DNA from: Haploplasma modicum ATCC 29102
GTDB taxonomy: Bacteria > Bacillota_I > Bacilli_A > Acholeplasmatales > Acholeplasmataceae
DNA: 64,000 nucleotides
Direction of reading: 5' to 3'
NCBI RefSeq assembly: GCF_000687835.1
Contig: NZ_JHYB01000005.1
Location: 62,001 to 126,000 of the forward strand
Shown here: one piece after another, positions 1 through 8,441 of the stretch
How the letters are laid out: every line of letters starts with the position of its first letter
How positions within the stretch are numbered: position 1 is the first letter of the stretch
The notes under the pieces: generated by a model
What the model was told of the DNA's origin: nothing
What the model saw: the letters and a program-made list of their open reading frames with translations, nothing else
The model's database searches: none
Translations under genes and position numbers: made by a program

Positions 1-1
1 T

Positions 2-946
2 GAAGGTGATGATATTGGCGTTGTTTTTCCGATTCTTTCTAGAAACAGATTTTCTATTATCTTAAAGGCGATTGCTCGCGCTAAAAAGGATATTACAATT
101 ATGCTTAGTTATCCTAATGATGAAGTGGGTAATCCTGTCTTAGATTTAAAAGTATTAAAAGATATAAACTCAAACTTTGATTTAATTAGTGAAGAAGATT
201 ATTTGAAAAACTTTTCTAATTTTAAACATCCTTGGACAAATGTTAATATAGTTGATTATTATAGAAATATTTGTCTTGATGAAAAAAGCAGTGTTAAATT
301 TGTCTTTTCAAACAATCCGGAAGATATTTTAAAATATACTAAAAATGTTTTAGTATCAGATATTCACACAAGATTTGAAACTAAAGAAAAAATAAGAAAT
401 AAAGATAAGTTTAGCAAGGTATATGGTCTTGATGACATATCTACTGAAAGTATTAATGAAAGTGGCTTTAATAAAAAATACGGCCTACTTGGATCTAATC
501 TAGCAACTAAAGATAGTTTAAAATTATTTCCTAATGAAAACTATGAGTTACTAGAAAATATTCAAAATATTATTTATGAACAAACAAACAAAAAGCTTGA
601 AATTTTAATTTATGGGGACGGAGCATTCAAAGATCCAGTAAGCAAGATTTGGGAATTAGCAGATCCTGTTGTATCACCCTTTTATACAAAAGGCTTAATG
701 GGTAGTCCAGTTGAGTTTAAGCTTAAATACTTATCAGAAAATGAGTTTAAGAATTTAAGTAAAGATGAACTAGAAAAAGCAATTGAAAGTTTAAGAAAAG
801 ATAAGAAAAATAACACCTTATCACAAGACAGCATGCTTGGAACAACTCCAAGAAGATATGTTGATTTAATAGGTTCACTATGTGATTTAGTAAGTGGTAG
901 TGGGGATAAAGGCACACCGGTTGTTTTAATCCAAAATTACTTTTAA
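2..946 (+). CDS. Coenzyme F420-0:L-glutamate ligase-like protein (5' truncated)
   Basis: The reading frame is open from base 2, so the true start lies left of the window; the ATG at 101 is internal. The visible 314 residues resemble the COG1478-type F420-0:glutamate ligase-like proteins of Firmicutes. I recognise the segment VFPILSRNRFS near the left edge, then IFSNNP-like, DIHTR, KKYGLLGSN, YGDGAFKDPVSKIWELADP and a terminal TTPRRYVDLIGSLCDL...GSGDKGTP. In true F420 producers CofE adds glutamate to F420-0 using GTP. Firmicutes and Mollicutes carrying this longer homologue are not known to make F420, and no other F420 gene is in this window, so the substrate is unknown. No terminator is visible before satP, which has its own promoter. 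Family assignment is confident; function is not. Confidence 0.8.
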   Translation, partial: EGDDIGVVFPILSRNRFSIILKAIARAKKDITIMLSYPNDEVGNPVLDLKVLKDINSNFDLISEEDYLKNFSNFKHPWTNVNIVDYYRNICLDEKSSVKFVFSNNPEDILKYTKNVLVSDIHTRFETKEKIRNKDKFSKVYGLDDISTESINESGFNKKYGLLGSNLATKDSLKLFPNENYELLENIQNIIYEQTNKKLEILIYGDGAFKDPVSKIWELADPVVSPFYTKGLMGSPVEFKLKYLSENEFKNLSKDELEKAIESLRKDKKNNTLSQDSMLGTTPRRYVDLIGSLCDLVSGSGDKGTPVVLIQNYF

Positions 947-951
947 AATGC

Positions 952-979
952 TTGCTAAATAAATTATATTTGCTATCAT
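952..979 (+). promoter_or_regulatory. Sigma-A-type promoter for satP
   Basis: TTGCTA at 952-957 and TATCAT at 974-979 are separated by 16 bases, about 30 bases before the ATG at 1011. A ribosome binding site (AAGAGGAGAG) follows. This suggests that satP is transcribed independently of the gene before it. Confidence 0.5.
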
Positions 980-1010
980 ATTATTTGGAGAAAGAAGAGG
1001 AGAGATTATT

Positions 1011-1559
1011 ATGGAACAAAATAAAATAGCTAATCCAGCACCACTAGGGTTAATTGGATTTGGAATGACAACAATTTTATTAAACCTTCATAATGCAGGA
1101 ATCATACAATTATCAGTTGTGATAGTTGCAATGGGAATTGCACTGGGTGGTCTTGCACAAGTTGTTGCAGGTTTATTAGAATATAAAAGAGGTAATACAT
1201 TTGGAGGAACAGCATTTACTGCATTTGGTTTCTTCTGGTTAAGTTTAGTTACAATTTGGTTAGTAGGGCCAAAACATGTTGTAGCTGATAAAACATCAAT
1301 GGGCTTTTATTTATTATTATGGGGAATTTTCACAACAGCAATGTTTGTGGGAACATTAAAACATAATACAATTTCAAAATTAGTATTTGGTAGTCTTGCA
1401 TTATTATTTTACTTACTTGCAATTGGTGATTTTGCAAACTCACAAACAATAACAACAATTGCTGGTGTTGTAGGAATTATTTCTGGATCACTTGCATTAT
1501 ATGATGCAATGGGTCAAATTATTAATACAGAGTTTGGGAAAGATATTTTTCCTTTATAA
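1011..1559 (+). CDS. satP: Acetate uptake transporter (AceTr/SatP/YaaH family)
   Basis: This 182-residue protein is a membrane protein of about six transmembrane segments. It begins with the family signature NPAPLGLIGFGMT (residues 8-20), the NPAPLGL motif of the GPR1/FUN34/YaaH acetate/succinate permeases. A second conserved segment, GNTFGGTAFTAFGFFW, lies near residues 62-77. Members of the family move acetate or succinate with protons. Length fits the family. The start has a strong upstream purine-rich ribosome binding site. The next gene begins two bases after the stop, so the two are probably co-transcribed. Confidence 0.9.
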   Translation: MEQNKIANPAPLGLIGFGMTTILLNLHNAGIIQLSVVIVAMGIALGGLAQVVAGLLEYKRGNTFGGTAFTAFGFFWLSLVTIWLVGPKHVVADKTSMGFYLLLWGIFTTAMFVGTLKHNTISKLVFGSLALLFYLLAIGDFANSQTITTIAGVVGIISGSLALYDAMGQIINTEFGKDIFPL

Positions 1560-1561
1560 TA

Positions 1562-2077
1562 ATGGAAGATCTAAAGATAAGTTTATTAGATAAAAAACTA
1601 CTGGGCGTTAAAAAATTATATAATAGAGAAGCTTTATTCTTTTATATAATAGATTATAATGAAACATTTTATTTTGGTGTTGAAGAGTTTGATTTTAAAC
1701 TAGAAGGATATCAAATTAGATTGGTTCATGATATTGAAGAAACAAAAATAATTGATAATTTCTCAAGTAAAATAAATGAAAAAGAAGGATTAATCGAAAA
1801 GATTAAACCTTATAAAATTAATTTAGAATCATTTGAGACAATCTTTAATGATTTATATAAAATGGATAAAATTATTTCAATTGAAAGAGAATACCATGAT
1901 GACGATAATTTTTTCTTAATAGGTAAAATAGTTAGTGTAACTTTTGATAGTATTTGGTTTAAAGACTTTAGTGTTGATGGAATTTGGAATGAAGAAATAA
2001 GTATTATTCCCTTTGAACTAATAACTACAGTAAGGTTTGATTCAAACTATATAAACATATGGGAGAAATATATATGA
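1562..2077 (+). CDS. Hypothetical protein, 171 aa
   Basis: I do not recognise this protein with certainty. It is soluble, acidic and has no signal peptide or membrane segment. The last third (residues about 120-170) has a beta-rich run ending GIWNEEISIIPFELITTVRFDSNYINIWEKY. It resembles a short conserved tail seen in several uncharacterised Firmicute proteins, but I cannot name the family. It starts two bases after satP and its stop overlaps the start of the YccF-like gene (ATGA), so translation of the three genes is probably coupled. Confidence 0.6.
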   Translation: MEDLKISLLDKKLLGVKKLYNREALFFYIIDYNETFYFGVEEFDFKLEGYQIRLVHDIEETKIIDNFSSKINEKEGLIEKIKPYKINLESFETIFNDLYKMDKIISIEREYHDDDNFFLIGKIVSVTFDSIWFKDFSVDGIWNEEISIIPFELITTVRFDSNYINIWEKYI

Positions 2078-2430
2078 GATTAATAGGAAATATTTTATGG
2101 ATTATCTTCGGTGGCCTATTTACGGCACTTGGTTGGTTTTTACTAGGACTAATACTTTGTATAACAATTATTTTCATACCTTTTGGTAAACAATGCTTCA
2201 AGTATGCAAAGTTATCACTTGCTCCATTTGGTAAAACCATTGATTTAAATTTTGGGAAACATCCAATAGCTAATGTTATTTGGGTAATATTTGTTGGTTG
2301 GGGAATGTTTCTAACATATATTGGTTCAGGAATTGTACTTTGTATAACAATTATCGGAATACCATTTGGTCTTCAATCATTTAAAATGGCAACACTTGGA
2401 TTATTTCCATTTGGTGCTAAAGTAAGATAA
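2074..2430 (+). CDS. YccF-family (DUF307) membrane protein
   Basis: The protein has 118 residues from the ATG at 2074. I prefer this start to the ATG at 2059 because GGGAG at 2061-2065 sits at proper spacing and because the ATG overlaps the preceding stop (ATGA). The sequence is an internal duplication typical of YccF: RLIGNILWIIFGGLFTALGW...LCITIIFIPFGKQCFK...LAPFG and a second copy NVIWVIFVGWGMFLTYI...LCITIIGIPFGLQSFK...LFPFG. Two hydrophobic hairpins are predicted. Function of the family is unknown. A strong terminator follows. Confidence 0.85.
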   Translation: MRLIGNILWIIFGGLFTALGWFLLGLILCITIIFIPFGKQCFKYAKLSLAPFGKTIDLNFGKHPIANVIWVIFVGWGMFLTYIGSGIVLCITIIGIPFGLQSFKMATLGLFPFGAKVR

Positions 2431-2445
2431 GTTTAATAAACATAG

Positions 2446-2482
2446 ACACTAACTCTATTTATAGAAGAGTTAGTGTTTTTTT
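2446..2482 (+). terminator. Rho-independent terminator after the satP operon
   Basis: ACACTAACTCT (2446-2456) pairs perfectly with AGAGTTAGTGT (2466-2476) around a nine-base loop and runs into seven T residues. Confidence 0.9.
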
Positions 2483-2512
2483 GTATATTGATTGTAGTAT
2501 TTAAAGATAAAT

Positions 2513-2547
2513 AAAAAGATATCAAGTAAATAATACTTAATATCTTT
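2513..2547 (-). terminator. Terminator of the lysine ABC operon
   Basis: On the minus strand AAAGATATTAAGTA (2547-2534) pairs with TACTTGATATCTTT (2528-2515) with one U-G wobble, then a T-rich tail. The wobble only works as RNA on the minus strand, supporting this orientation. Confidence 0.75.
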
Positions 2548-2553
2548 AGTTAA

Positions 2554-3288
2554 TTAGCTATTAAATCTTTTCAAGAACTCTTTTGTTCTTTGTTCTTTTG
2601 GATTATTAAATAATTGTTCAGGACTTCCCTCTTCAGCAATGACGCCACTATCCATAAAAATTATTCTATCTGATATTTCTTTAGCAAAAGCCATTTCATG
2701 AGTTACAATAATCATTGTCATACCAAGCTTTGTTAAGTCTTTAATAACATTTAAAACTTCCCCAACCATCTCTGGATCAAGTGCACTAGTTGGCTCATCA
2801 AAGAGAAGTACTCTTGGCTCCATTGAAAGACTTCTTGCTATTGCGACTCTTTGTTTTTGCCCACCTGATAATGTTTTAACGTCTTGGTGAATAAATTCAC
2901 CCATTCCAACTTTCTTTAAGTTGTTAATAGCAATCTCTGTTGCTTCTTCACGGCTTCTTTTTAAGACTTTCATTTGACTTAAAGTACAGTTGTCTAAAAC
3001 ATTTTTGTTATTAAAAAGGTTAAAGTTTTGAAAAACCATTCCAACTTCACTTCTAAGTAAATTAACATTTCTCATGTTGTTTAAGATTGATAAGTTATTA
3101 TAAATAATTTCTCCACTATTTGGATACTCTAAAAGATTTAAACATCTAAGTAGTGTTGATTTACCACTACCAGAAGAACCAATAATTGAGATAATTTCTC
3201 CTTCAGTAACATCAAAGTTTATGTCTTTTAATACATCATTATTTCCAAAACTTTTTTTCAAATTTTTTATTTTAAATATATTTTTCAT
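2554..3288 (-). CDS. Amino-acid ABC transporter, ATP-binding protein (probable lysine importer)
   Basis: This 244-residue protein is a polar-amino-acid-type ATPase of the GlnQ/HisP class. Walker [10 protein letters not shown] lies near residues 37-45, the Q-loop in VFQNFNLF, the signature LSGGQKQR near 140, Walker [15 protein letters not shown], and the H-loop in TMIIVTHEM. It energises the permease encoded just upstream. It is the last gene of a three-gene minus-strand operon (binding protein, permease, ATPase) behind a lysine riboswitch, which makes lysine the likely substrate. That assignment rests on the riboswitch, not on the ATPase sequence. Confidence 0.92.
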   Translation of the reverse strand: MKNIFKIKNLKKSFGNNDVLKDINFDVTEGEIISIIGSSGSGKSTLLRCLNLLEYPNSGEIIYNNLSILNNMRNVNLLRSEVGMVFQNFNLFNNKNVLDNCTLSQMKVLKRSREEATEIAINNLKKVGMGEFIHQDVKTLSGGQKQRVAIARSLSMEPRVLLFDEPTSALDPEMVGEVLNVIKDLTKLGMTMIIVTHEMAFAKEISDRIIFMDSGVIAEEGSPEQLFNNPKEQRTKEFLKRFNS

Positions 3289-3296
3289 AATACCAC

Positions 3297-4304
3297 CTAA
3301 TTTGCACTTGGAAGTTTAACTTCAGGAACTTCAAGGACTTTAGATAAACGTTTTAAGATTGCTGTTATTGTAGAAGTTAAAATTAGATAAATTACAGCAA
3401 CAATAATAAATGGTGGGAATGGGTTTAAATATTTAGCTTGTGCAAGTTGTGCAACCCTAAATAAATCAACAACTAGAATAACAGATAATACTGATGTATC
3501 TTTAATGTTAATAACAAACTCATTACCTATTGATGCCATTGAGTTTTTAATTGCTTGTGGGAAAACAATTGTCATCATTGTTTGGAAATTAGATAATCCA
3601 AGTGATAAACCACCTTCTTGTTGCCCTTTATCAATTGATTCAATACCACCTCTTAATACCTCTGTTAAGTAAGCAGTAGTATTTAGTGAGACAACAACGA
3701 GTGCGGCTACTAAATGGTCCCAATCAACAAATGTCTTACCTCCCCAATATATGATCATCGCTTGAACCATCATTGGAGTACCACGAATAACTGTTACATA
3801 AGTTTTAACAAACCACTTACCAATACTTTTAAAAGTCTTTTTAATAACTCCGTCTTCTGGATAACGTTTTAAAGTAACAATTAAGCTTAAGAAAATAGCA
3901 AAGATAAAACCAATTGTTGTTCCAATTAGTGACAAGTAGAGAGTTGTTCCAATACCTTCTGAGAATTTATGGCCATACTCAATTAATATTTTGCCATAAA
4001 TACTTGTCTCTTTAAATAAAGTACCAATCCATGTAATAAAACTACCAATAACTTGACCAATTGTATAGTAATAAATTTCATTGAAACTAAATATTAATAA
4101 AAGTAAAACTAATATTTGTAAAACAAATCTAACTTTATACCAAACTTTGTCTTTATCTAAGGCTTTATTATAACCATTAAATTTTTTACTAAAGATAAGA
4201 CCTATTGTATTATCTAATAAAAATAAAAATAATCTATATAAACTGACAAATAGGAAGGCAATTGCCTTCCCTATTTGCTTAAATACATTCTTTAAACCAG
4301 GCAT
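3297..4304 (-). CDS. Amino-acid ABC transporter permease (probable lysine importer)
   Basis: The protein has 335 residues. The HisM/GlnP-type permease core is in the C-terminal two thirds: [18 protein letters not shown], then [17 protein letters not shown], and the ATPase-docking EAA-like loop [24 protein letters not shown]. The first about 110 residues form an N-terminal extension with two hydrophobic segments, longer than in most HisM-like permeases. Its ATG overlaps the stop of the binding-protein gene by one base (TAATG), and the ATPase gene starts eight bases after it. Located in the cytoplasmic membrane. Confidence 0.9.
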   Translation of the reverse strand: MPGLKNVFKQIGKAIAFLFVSLYRLFLFLLDNTIGLIFSKKFNGYNKALDKDKVWYKVRFVLQILVLLLLIFSFNEIYYYTIGQVIGSFITWIGTLFKETSIYGKILIEYGHKFSEGIGTTLYLSLIGTTIGFIFAIFLSLIVTLKRYPEDGVIKKTFKSIGKWFVKTYVTVIRGTPMMVQAMIIYWGGKTFVDWDHLVAALVVVSLNTTAYLTEVLRGGIESIDKGQQEGGLSLGLSNFQTMMTIVFPQAIKNSMASIGNEFVINIKDTSVLSVILVVDLFRVAQLAQAKYLNPFPPFIIVAVIYLILTSTITAILKRLSKVLEVPEVKLPSAN

Positions 4305-5122
4305 TAATTACCAGCTCTTTCTACTGCAGTATCCATCCAACTATTTCTCATTTCTTGTGTAATAGTTGCTAGTATATTATTAATATCTTCTTTTAGTTCA
4401 TATTCTTTTCTAATACCAATTGAAATTTCGCGGTCTTCATCTAAGACATTAAAGATATTTTCTGTAACGTCTAAAACAATTTTTAATCTACTATCAGCAG
4501 TAACCATTCCTAAAGCAACAGGTTTTTCAACTATTGTAAAATCAGTTCCCCCATTTAAGATACTTGTTGTTATTAGTGGAACTGTATCAGCAACAGGTTG
4601 AACAGTAGCACCATGATTTTCACCTACAAACTCAACTAATTTAGCATATAGTGTACCTTTTTGTCCCATACCTTTAGAACCTCTTAAACCTTCTAAGCCA
4701 GTGATGTTTGCATATTTACCATTAGCTAATACTACAGCAACGTGGTTTGAAGTATAATATGGGTTTGTAAAATCAATTGTTAATTTACGTTCTTCAGTTG
4801 GACTCATACCAGCAATGATTAAATCAATTTCACCTGTTGTAAGTGCTGGAGATAATGAATCCCAAGCAATCATTTTAATTCTTAATTCTTTACCAAGTTT
4901 TTCAGCAACAAACTTAGCAACTTCAACATCATAACCTGCAACATAGGCGTTTCTTTGTCCATGTATTGGGTGGTTATAATCATTTTTTGATGTTTCATAC
5001 CAGTTAAATGGTGGATAATCAGCTTCTAGTCCAACAGTGATATAATCACCACTATTTTTCTTACATCCTACTAGCGTAATTGCTAGTATTATTACCACAA
5101 TTAATGAAAATATTTTTTTCAT
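4304..5122 (-). CDS. Amino-acid-binding lipoprotein of ABC importer (probable lysine)
   Basis: The 272-residue protein starts at 5122 rather than at the further upstream ATG at 5212. The 5122 ATG is followed by a lipoprotein signal MKKIFSLIVVIILAITLVGC with the lipid-modified Cys at residue 20, and AGGAAG sits just upstream. The mature part is a type-II periplasmic binding fold: ITVGLEADYPPFNW, AGYDVEVAKFVAEKLGKEL, LTTGEIDLIIAGMSPTEERK, IDFTNPYY. These are standard polar amino-acid receptor motifs. It captures substrate outside the membrane. The lysine riboswitch directly upstream indicates lysine as ligand and repression when lysine is plentiful. Confidence 0.9.
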   Translation of the reverse strand: MKKIFSLIVVIILAITLVGCKKNSGDYITVGLEADYPPFNWYETSKNDYNHPIHGQRNAYVAGYDVEVAKFVAEKLGKELRIKMIAWDSLSPALTTGEIDLIIAGMSPTEERKLTIDFTNPYYTSNHVAVVLANGKYANITGLEGLRGSKGMGQKGTLYAKLVEFVGENHGATVQPVADTVPLITTSILNGGTDFTIVEKPVALGMVTADSRLKIVLDVTENIFNVLDEDREISIGIRKEYELKEDINNILATITQEMRNSWMDTAVERAGN

Positions 5123-5160
5123 TTTTACTTCCTCTTTTCCTATTTTTATTTTACTGAAAA

Positions 5161-5362
5161 AATAAAAAGCATCCAAGAGGACGCTTAAAATCATAAATGT
5201 TAATTTATGCAAGCGCCTCTACCAAAGTAGGAGTATTAAAAGTATTCCCTTTAACACCATATATATTTACTGCCATAAATATATATTCGGCGATGACTAC
5301 CTTTCAAGTGTTTCACAGAATGCCTTCTCCACACTTTACTAATTTGCATCGCTACCTCATGC
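5161..5362 (-). promoter_or_regulatory. Lysine riboswitch (L-box) with terminator
   Basis: Read on the minus strand, this leader carries the L-box landmarks in order: GAGGTAG near 5358-5352, AGTA, GGAGAAGG, the conserved ATTCTGTGAAA, GAAAGG and CATCGCCGAA. A 3' strand (CTACTT) can close P1 with AGGTAG. It ends in a terminator: AAGCGTCC (5186-5179) with GGATGCTT (5174-5167) and T residues. An alternative pairing of AGAGGCGCTT (about 5220-5211) with the 5' arm of that terminator would act as antiterminator. Lysine binding would therefore stop transcription of the importer. Confidence 0.88.
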
Positions 5363-5384
5363 TATATTTTTTAGTTTCATTCAT

Positions 5385-5411
5385 TTTATAACATATTTAG
5401 AGTGTTGTCAA
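5385..5411 (-). promoter_or_regulatory. Promoter of the lysine importer operon
   Basis: On the minus strand TTGACA (5411-5406) is followed after 15 bases by TATAAA (5390-5385), which is preceded by TG to make an extended -10. It lies just upstream of the riboswitch. Confidence 0.65.
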
Positions 5412-5529
5412 ATGAAATATGTAAATATGTCTTATATAACTATCTTATTATGAAAAATAATGTACAAAACAAGTGTTTTATCAATTATAAGATATAATAT
5501 AACTAATATAAAAAAGGCAAGGTGATAAA

Positions 5530-8151
5530 TTGTTAGTACTAAAGAAAATTAAAAAAGAATATAAAGTTGCAGATACTAAGTTTTTAGCTCTAAAAGGAAT
5601 TAATTTAGACTTTAGAGAAAATGAGTTTGTATCAATCCTTGGTCCTAGTGGTAGTGGTAAGACAACACTTTTAAATATTATAGGTGGACTTGATCATTAT
5701 AGTGAAGGTCAACTAATTATTAATGGTAGAGAAACAAGTGAGTTTAAAGAAAAAGATTGGAATGTTTATAGAAACCACCGAATTGGTTTTATCTTTCAAA
5801 GTTATAATTTAATTCCTCATCAAACTGTTATCTCAAACGTTGAGTTGGCATTAACCATTGCAGGATTAAGTAAAGAAGAAAGAACAAAAAAAGCAAAAGA
5901 AGCACTAGATAAAGTTGGGCTAAGTGATCAGTATTATAAAAAGCCTAATCAATTATCTGGGGGACAAAGTCAGAGAGTTGCTATTGCTAGAGCATTAGTT
6001 AATGATCCGGAAATCTTACTTGCTGATGAACCAACAGGTGCGCTAGATACTAAAACATCAGTGCAAATTATGGATTTAATCAAAGAAGTAGCAAAAGATA
6101 GATTAGTTATTATGGTTACCCATAATCCAAATTTAGCAGAGAAATACTCAACAAGAATAATTAACTTACTAGATGGTAATGTGTTAGATGATTCAAATCC
6201 TCTAACTAATAAAGAGAAAGAATCACTCTATAATAAAAAACCTTCAAACAAAAAAGAACAAGCTAAAATGACTTGGTGGACTACATTTAAACTATCAATT
6301 CAAAATTTACTTAATAAAAGAAATAGAAGTATTTTAACAAGTATTGCTAGTTCAATTGGTATTATTGGTATTTCGCTAGTATTATCACTATCTTTTGGTG
6401 TTCGGTCATTTATTACTAAAACACAAGAAGATATGTTATCAGGTAATCCTATTACGATAACAAAAAGTGCTCTTGATTTAGAAAGTATGATGAGTGGAAT
6501 GACTGTTGGCGAAAAAGTTGAAGTCTTTAAAGAGATTGGTTATGTTGGTGTTGAAAAAGTAGTTGAAATGATTGCTAAGAGAAGTCAACAATCAAGCAGC
6601 ATGTTTATTGAAAATGATATTACTGAAGAGTATATAAATTATGTATTAGATATGCCAAAAGAAGATTATGCAGCAATCTACTTAGACCGAGAAATAGATA
6701 TAACAAATAACCTATATTTTGATTTTTATGAAAATGACACAGAGTTTGAAAATATCTCAGTAAGTGCACTTAAAACTATTTATACTTCAATTTTAAAAGA
6801 AAATGAAGCAACCAGTTCTTATGCAAATCTAATTAGTAACTTTACTAATATTTTAGCAGAAGCACCAAATAATTCTAGTTATATTTTAGAACAATATGAT
6901 ATCTTAGAAGGTAAGGTTGCAGAAAGTAAAAATGAAATTATGCTAGTTCTAAACAGTGATGGTTTAATTTCAGACTTAACTTTAGCACAGCTTGGATATT
7001 ATAATCAAGAACAGTTTATAAATATGATCTTAAAGGCATTAGATGATCCAAAATATGATCCAAGTATTGTTGATATAGAAAAATTTAGTTATGAAGAATT
7101 AATGAATAAGAAATTTGTTTGGTATCCAAATGATATAGTATTTAAGGAAAATAATTTACCAAACAAAGAATTTAATCCATTTTACTACAATGCATATAGT
7201 AAAGACTTTGAAACTAATGATCAAGGTATTGAGTTAAAAGTTGTAGGTATTTTAGAGCCTAAAGAACATATTAATTATGGTAGTCTTACAAGTGGTTTTT
7301 ACTATACTAACGAACTTACAAACCATATAATTGAAAATAGTAGTGAATCAAAAATAGTAAAATATTTTAATGAAAAAGGCGATAACTACATTATCAACAG
7401 TGGAAAAATTAATGGCGGTGGTGAAATAGGAATTACATTTAAGTATTCATATAATTACTTAGGCGAAGATAGATTAAACTTAACTGGATTTGTTGGTAAG
7501 ACAAATCAAATGGCTGATATGATTGGCGCTATAAACCCAAATATCCAAAGTTTATATTCACTTACAAAAAGAGATGTAGGTGGACAATCACTAGCAAGTA
7601 AAATCTCAATCTATCCTGTTAACTTAAAACATAAAGATAAAGTAACAGAATATTTAGATAATTGGAATAATATGGATGATGATAGAGCAAAAATTGTTTA
7701 TTCAGATAACCTATCAATTGTGTTTGCTATGATTCAAAATATCATTAACGTAATAACAATAGCACTAATTGGATTTACAACACTAGCTTTAGTTGTATCA
7801 TGTGTGATGATTGCAATTATTACTTACGTATCAGTTGTAGAGAGAGTTAAAGAGATTGGTGTTATTAGATCTCTTGGTGGAAGTAAGAAAGACGTATCAA
7901 ATCTATTTGTTGCAGAAACTGTAATTATTGGCTTATCTGCAGGAATAATTGCAATTGGCTTTACCTATTTAGCAACATTTATCATAAACTTAATTGTTGT
8001 TAAATCACTAGGTTCAAACATTGCAGGATTCCCAGCACACTACGCAATCATTATGATTTCAATAAGTGTTTTACTAACAGTTATTTCAGGATTAATCCCA
8101 TCTAGATCGGCTGCTAAGAAAGATCCAGTTGAAGCACTAAGAACTGAATAA
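5530..8151 (+). CDS. MacB-like ABC transporter, fused ATPase and FtsX-type permease
   Basis: This 873-residue protein starts with TTG at 5530 behind AAGGTGA. Residues 1-225 are a LolD/MacB-type ATPase: Walker A GPSGSGKTT near 38-46, Q-loop FQSYNLIPHQ, LSGGQSQR, Walker B ILLADEPTGALDT, VTHNP. After a linker, a membrane segment near 265-285 precedes a large outer domain of about 430 residues. Three more segments near 735-865 form the FtsX permease core, ending PSRSAAKKDPVEALR. ATPase-permease fusions of this kind export peptides or lipids or act mechanically on the surface. No partner gene is adjacent, so the cargo is unknown. A TATAAT at 5493-5498 may serve as the -10. Confidence 0.88.
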   Translation: MLVLKKIKKEYKVADTKFLALKGINLDFRENEFVSILGPSGSGKTTLLNIIGGLDHYSEGQLIINGRETSEFKEKDWNVYRNHRIGFIFQSYNLIPHQTVISNVELALTIAGLSKEERTKKAKEALDKVGLSDQYYKKPNQLSGGQSQRVAIARALVNDPEILLADEPTGALDTKTSVQIMDLIKEVAKDRLVIMVTHNPNLAEKYSTRIINLLDGNVLDDSNPLTNKEKESLYNKKPSNKKEQAKMTWWTTFKLSIQNLLNKRNRSILTSIASSIGIIGISLVLSLSFGVRSFITKTQEDMLSGNPITITKSALDLESMMSGMTVGEKVEVFKEIGYVGVEKVVEMIAKRSQQSSSMFIENDITEEYINYVLDMPKEDYAAIYLDREIDITNNLYFDFYENDTEFENISVSALKTIYTSILKENEATSSYANLISNFTNILAEAPNNSSYILEQYDILEGKVAESKNEIMLVLNSDGLISDLTLAQLGYYNQEQFINMILKALDDPKYDPSIVDIEKFSYEELMNKKFVWYPNDIVFKENNLPNKEFNPFYYNAYSKDFETNDQGIELKVVGILEPKEHINYGSLTSGFYYTNELTNHIIENSSESKIVKYFNEKGDNYIINSGKINGGGEIGITFKYSYNYLGEDRLNLTGFVGKTNQMADMIGAINPNIQSLYSLTKRDVGGQSLASKISIYPVNLKHKDKVTEYLDNWNNMDDDRAKIVYSDNLSIVFAMIQNIINVITIALIGFTTLALVVSCVMIAIITYVSVVERVKEIGVIRSLGGSKKDVSNLFVAETVIIGLSAGIIAIGFTYLATFIINLIVVKSLGSNIAGFPAHYAIIMISISVLLTVISGLIPSRSAAKKDPVEALRTE

Positions 8152-8162
8152 TCTAATTAGGA

Positions 8163-8191
8163 TTGACAAGATTAGCTAATAATTATATAAT
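8163..8191 (+). promoter_or_regulatory. Promoter of the asnS T-box transcript
   Basis: Perfect consensus: TTGACA at 8163-8168, 17-base spacer, TATAAT at 8186-8191, directly ahead of the T-box leader. Confidence 0.88.
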
Positions 8192-8200
8192 AAAATAAAT

Positions 8201-8417
8201 CGTTGAAGAAAAGAGTAATTAATAAATTATTTTAAAGAGAGTTAGGGCTTGGTGAAACCTAATAAGTACTTATTAATGAAGAACATTTCTGAGAGCTGGA
8301 AGAAATTAAGTAGAACCAGACGTTACTCGCGTTAAGAGATAAGAGTGCTAGGAAACTAGAACTAAGGTGGTACCGCGTAAATTTACGTCCTTAGACAATA
8401 TTGTCTAGGGACTTTTT
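8201..8417 (+). promoter_or_regulatory. T-box leader (Asn specifier) controlling asnS
   Basis: The leader has the T-box sequence AAGGTGGTACCGCG at 8364-8377, which reads the uncharged tRNA acceptor end. Stem I is closed by AATTAATAA and TTATTAAT. AAC at 8282-8284 occupies the specifier position, which matches asparagine and the downstream asnS. The terminator is GTCCTTAGACAA (8387-8398) with TTGTCTAGGGAC (8401-8412), then T residues. Uncharged tRNA-Asn would favour readthrough into asnS. Confidence 0.92.
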
Positions 8418-8441
8418 TATATATTAAAAGGAGGAAATAAA

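Noticed and set aside
5197-5391. Plus-strand ORF of 64 codons
   Set aside because: It lies within the lysine riboswitch read on the other strand and has no ribosome binding site.
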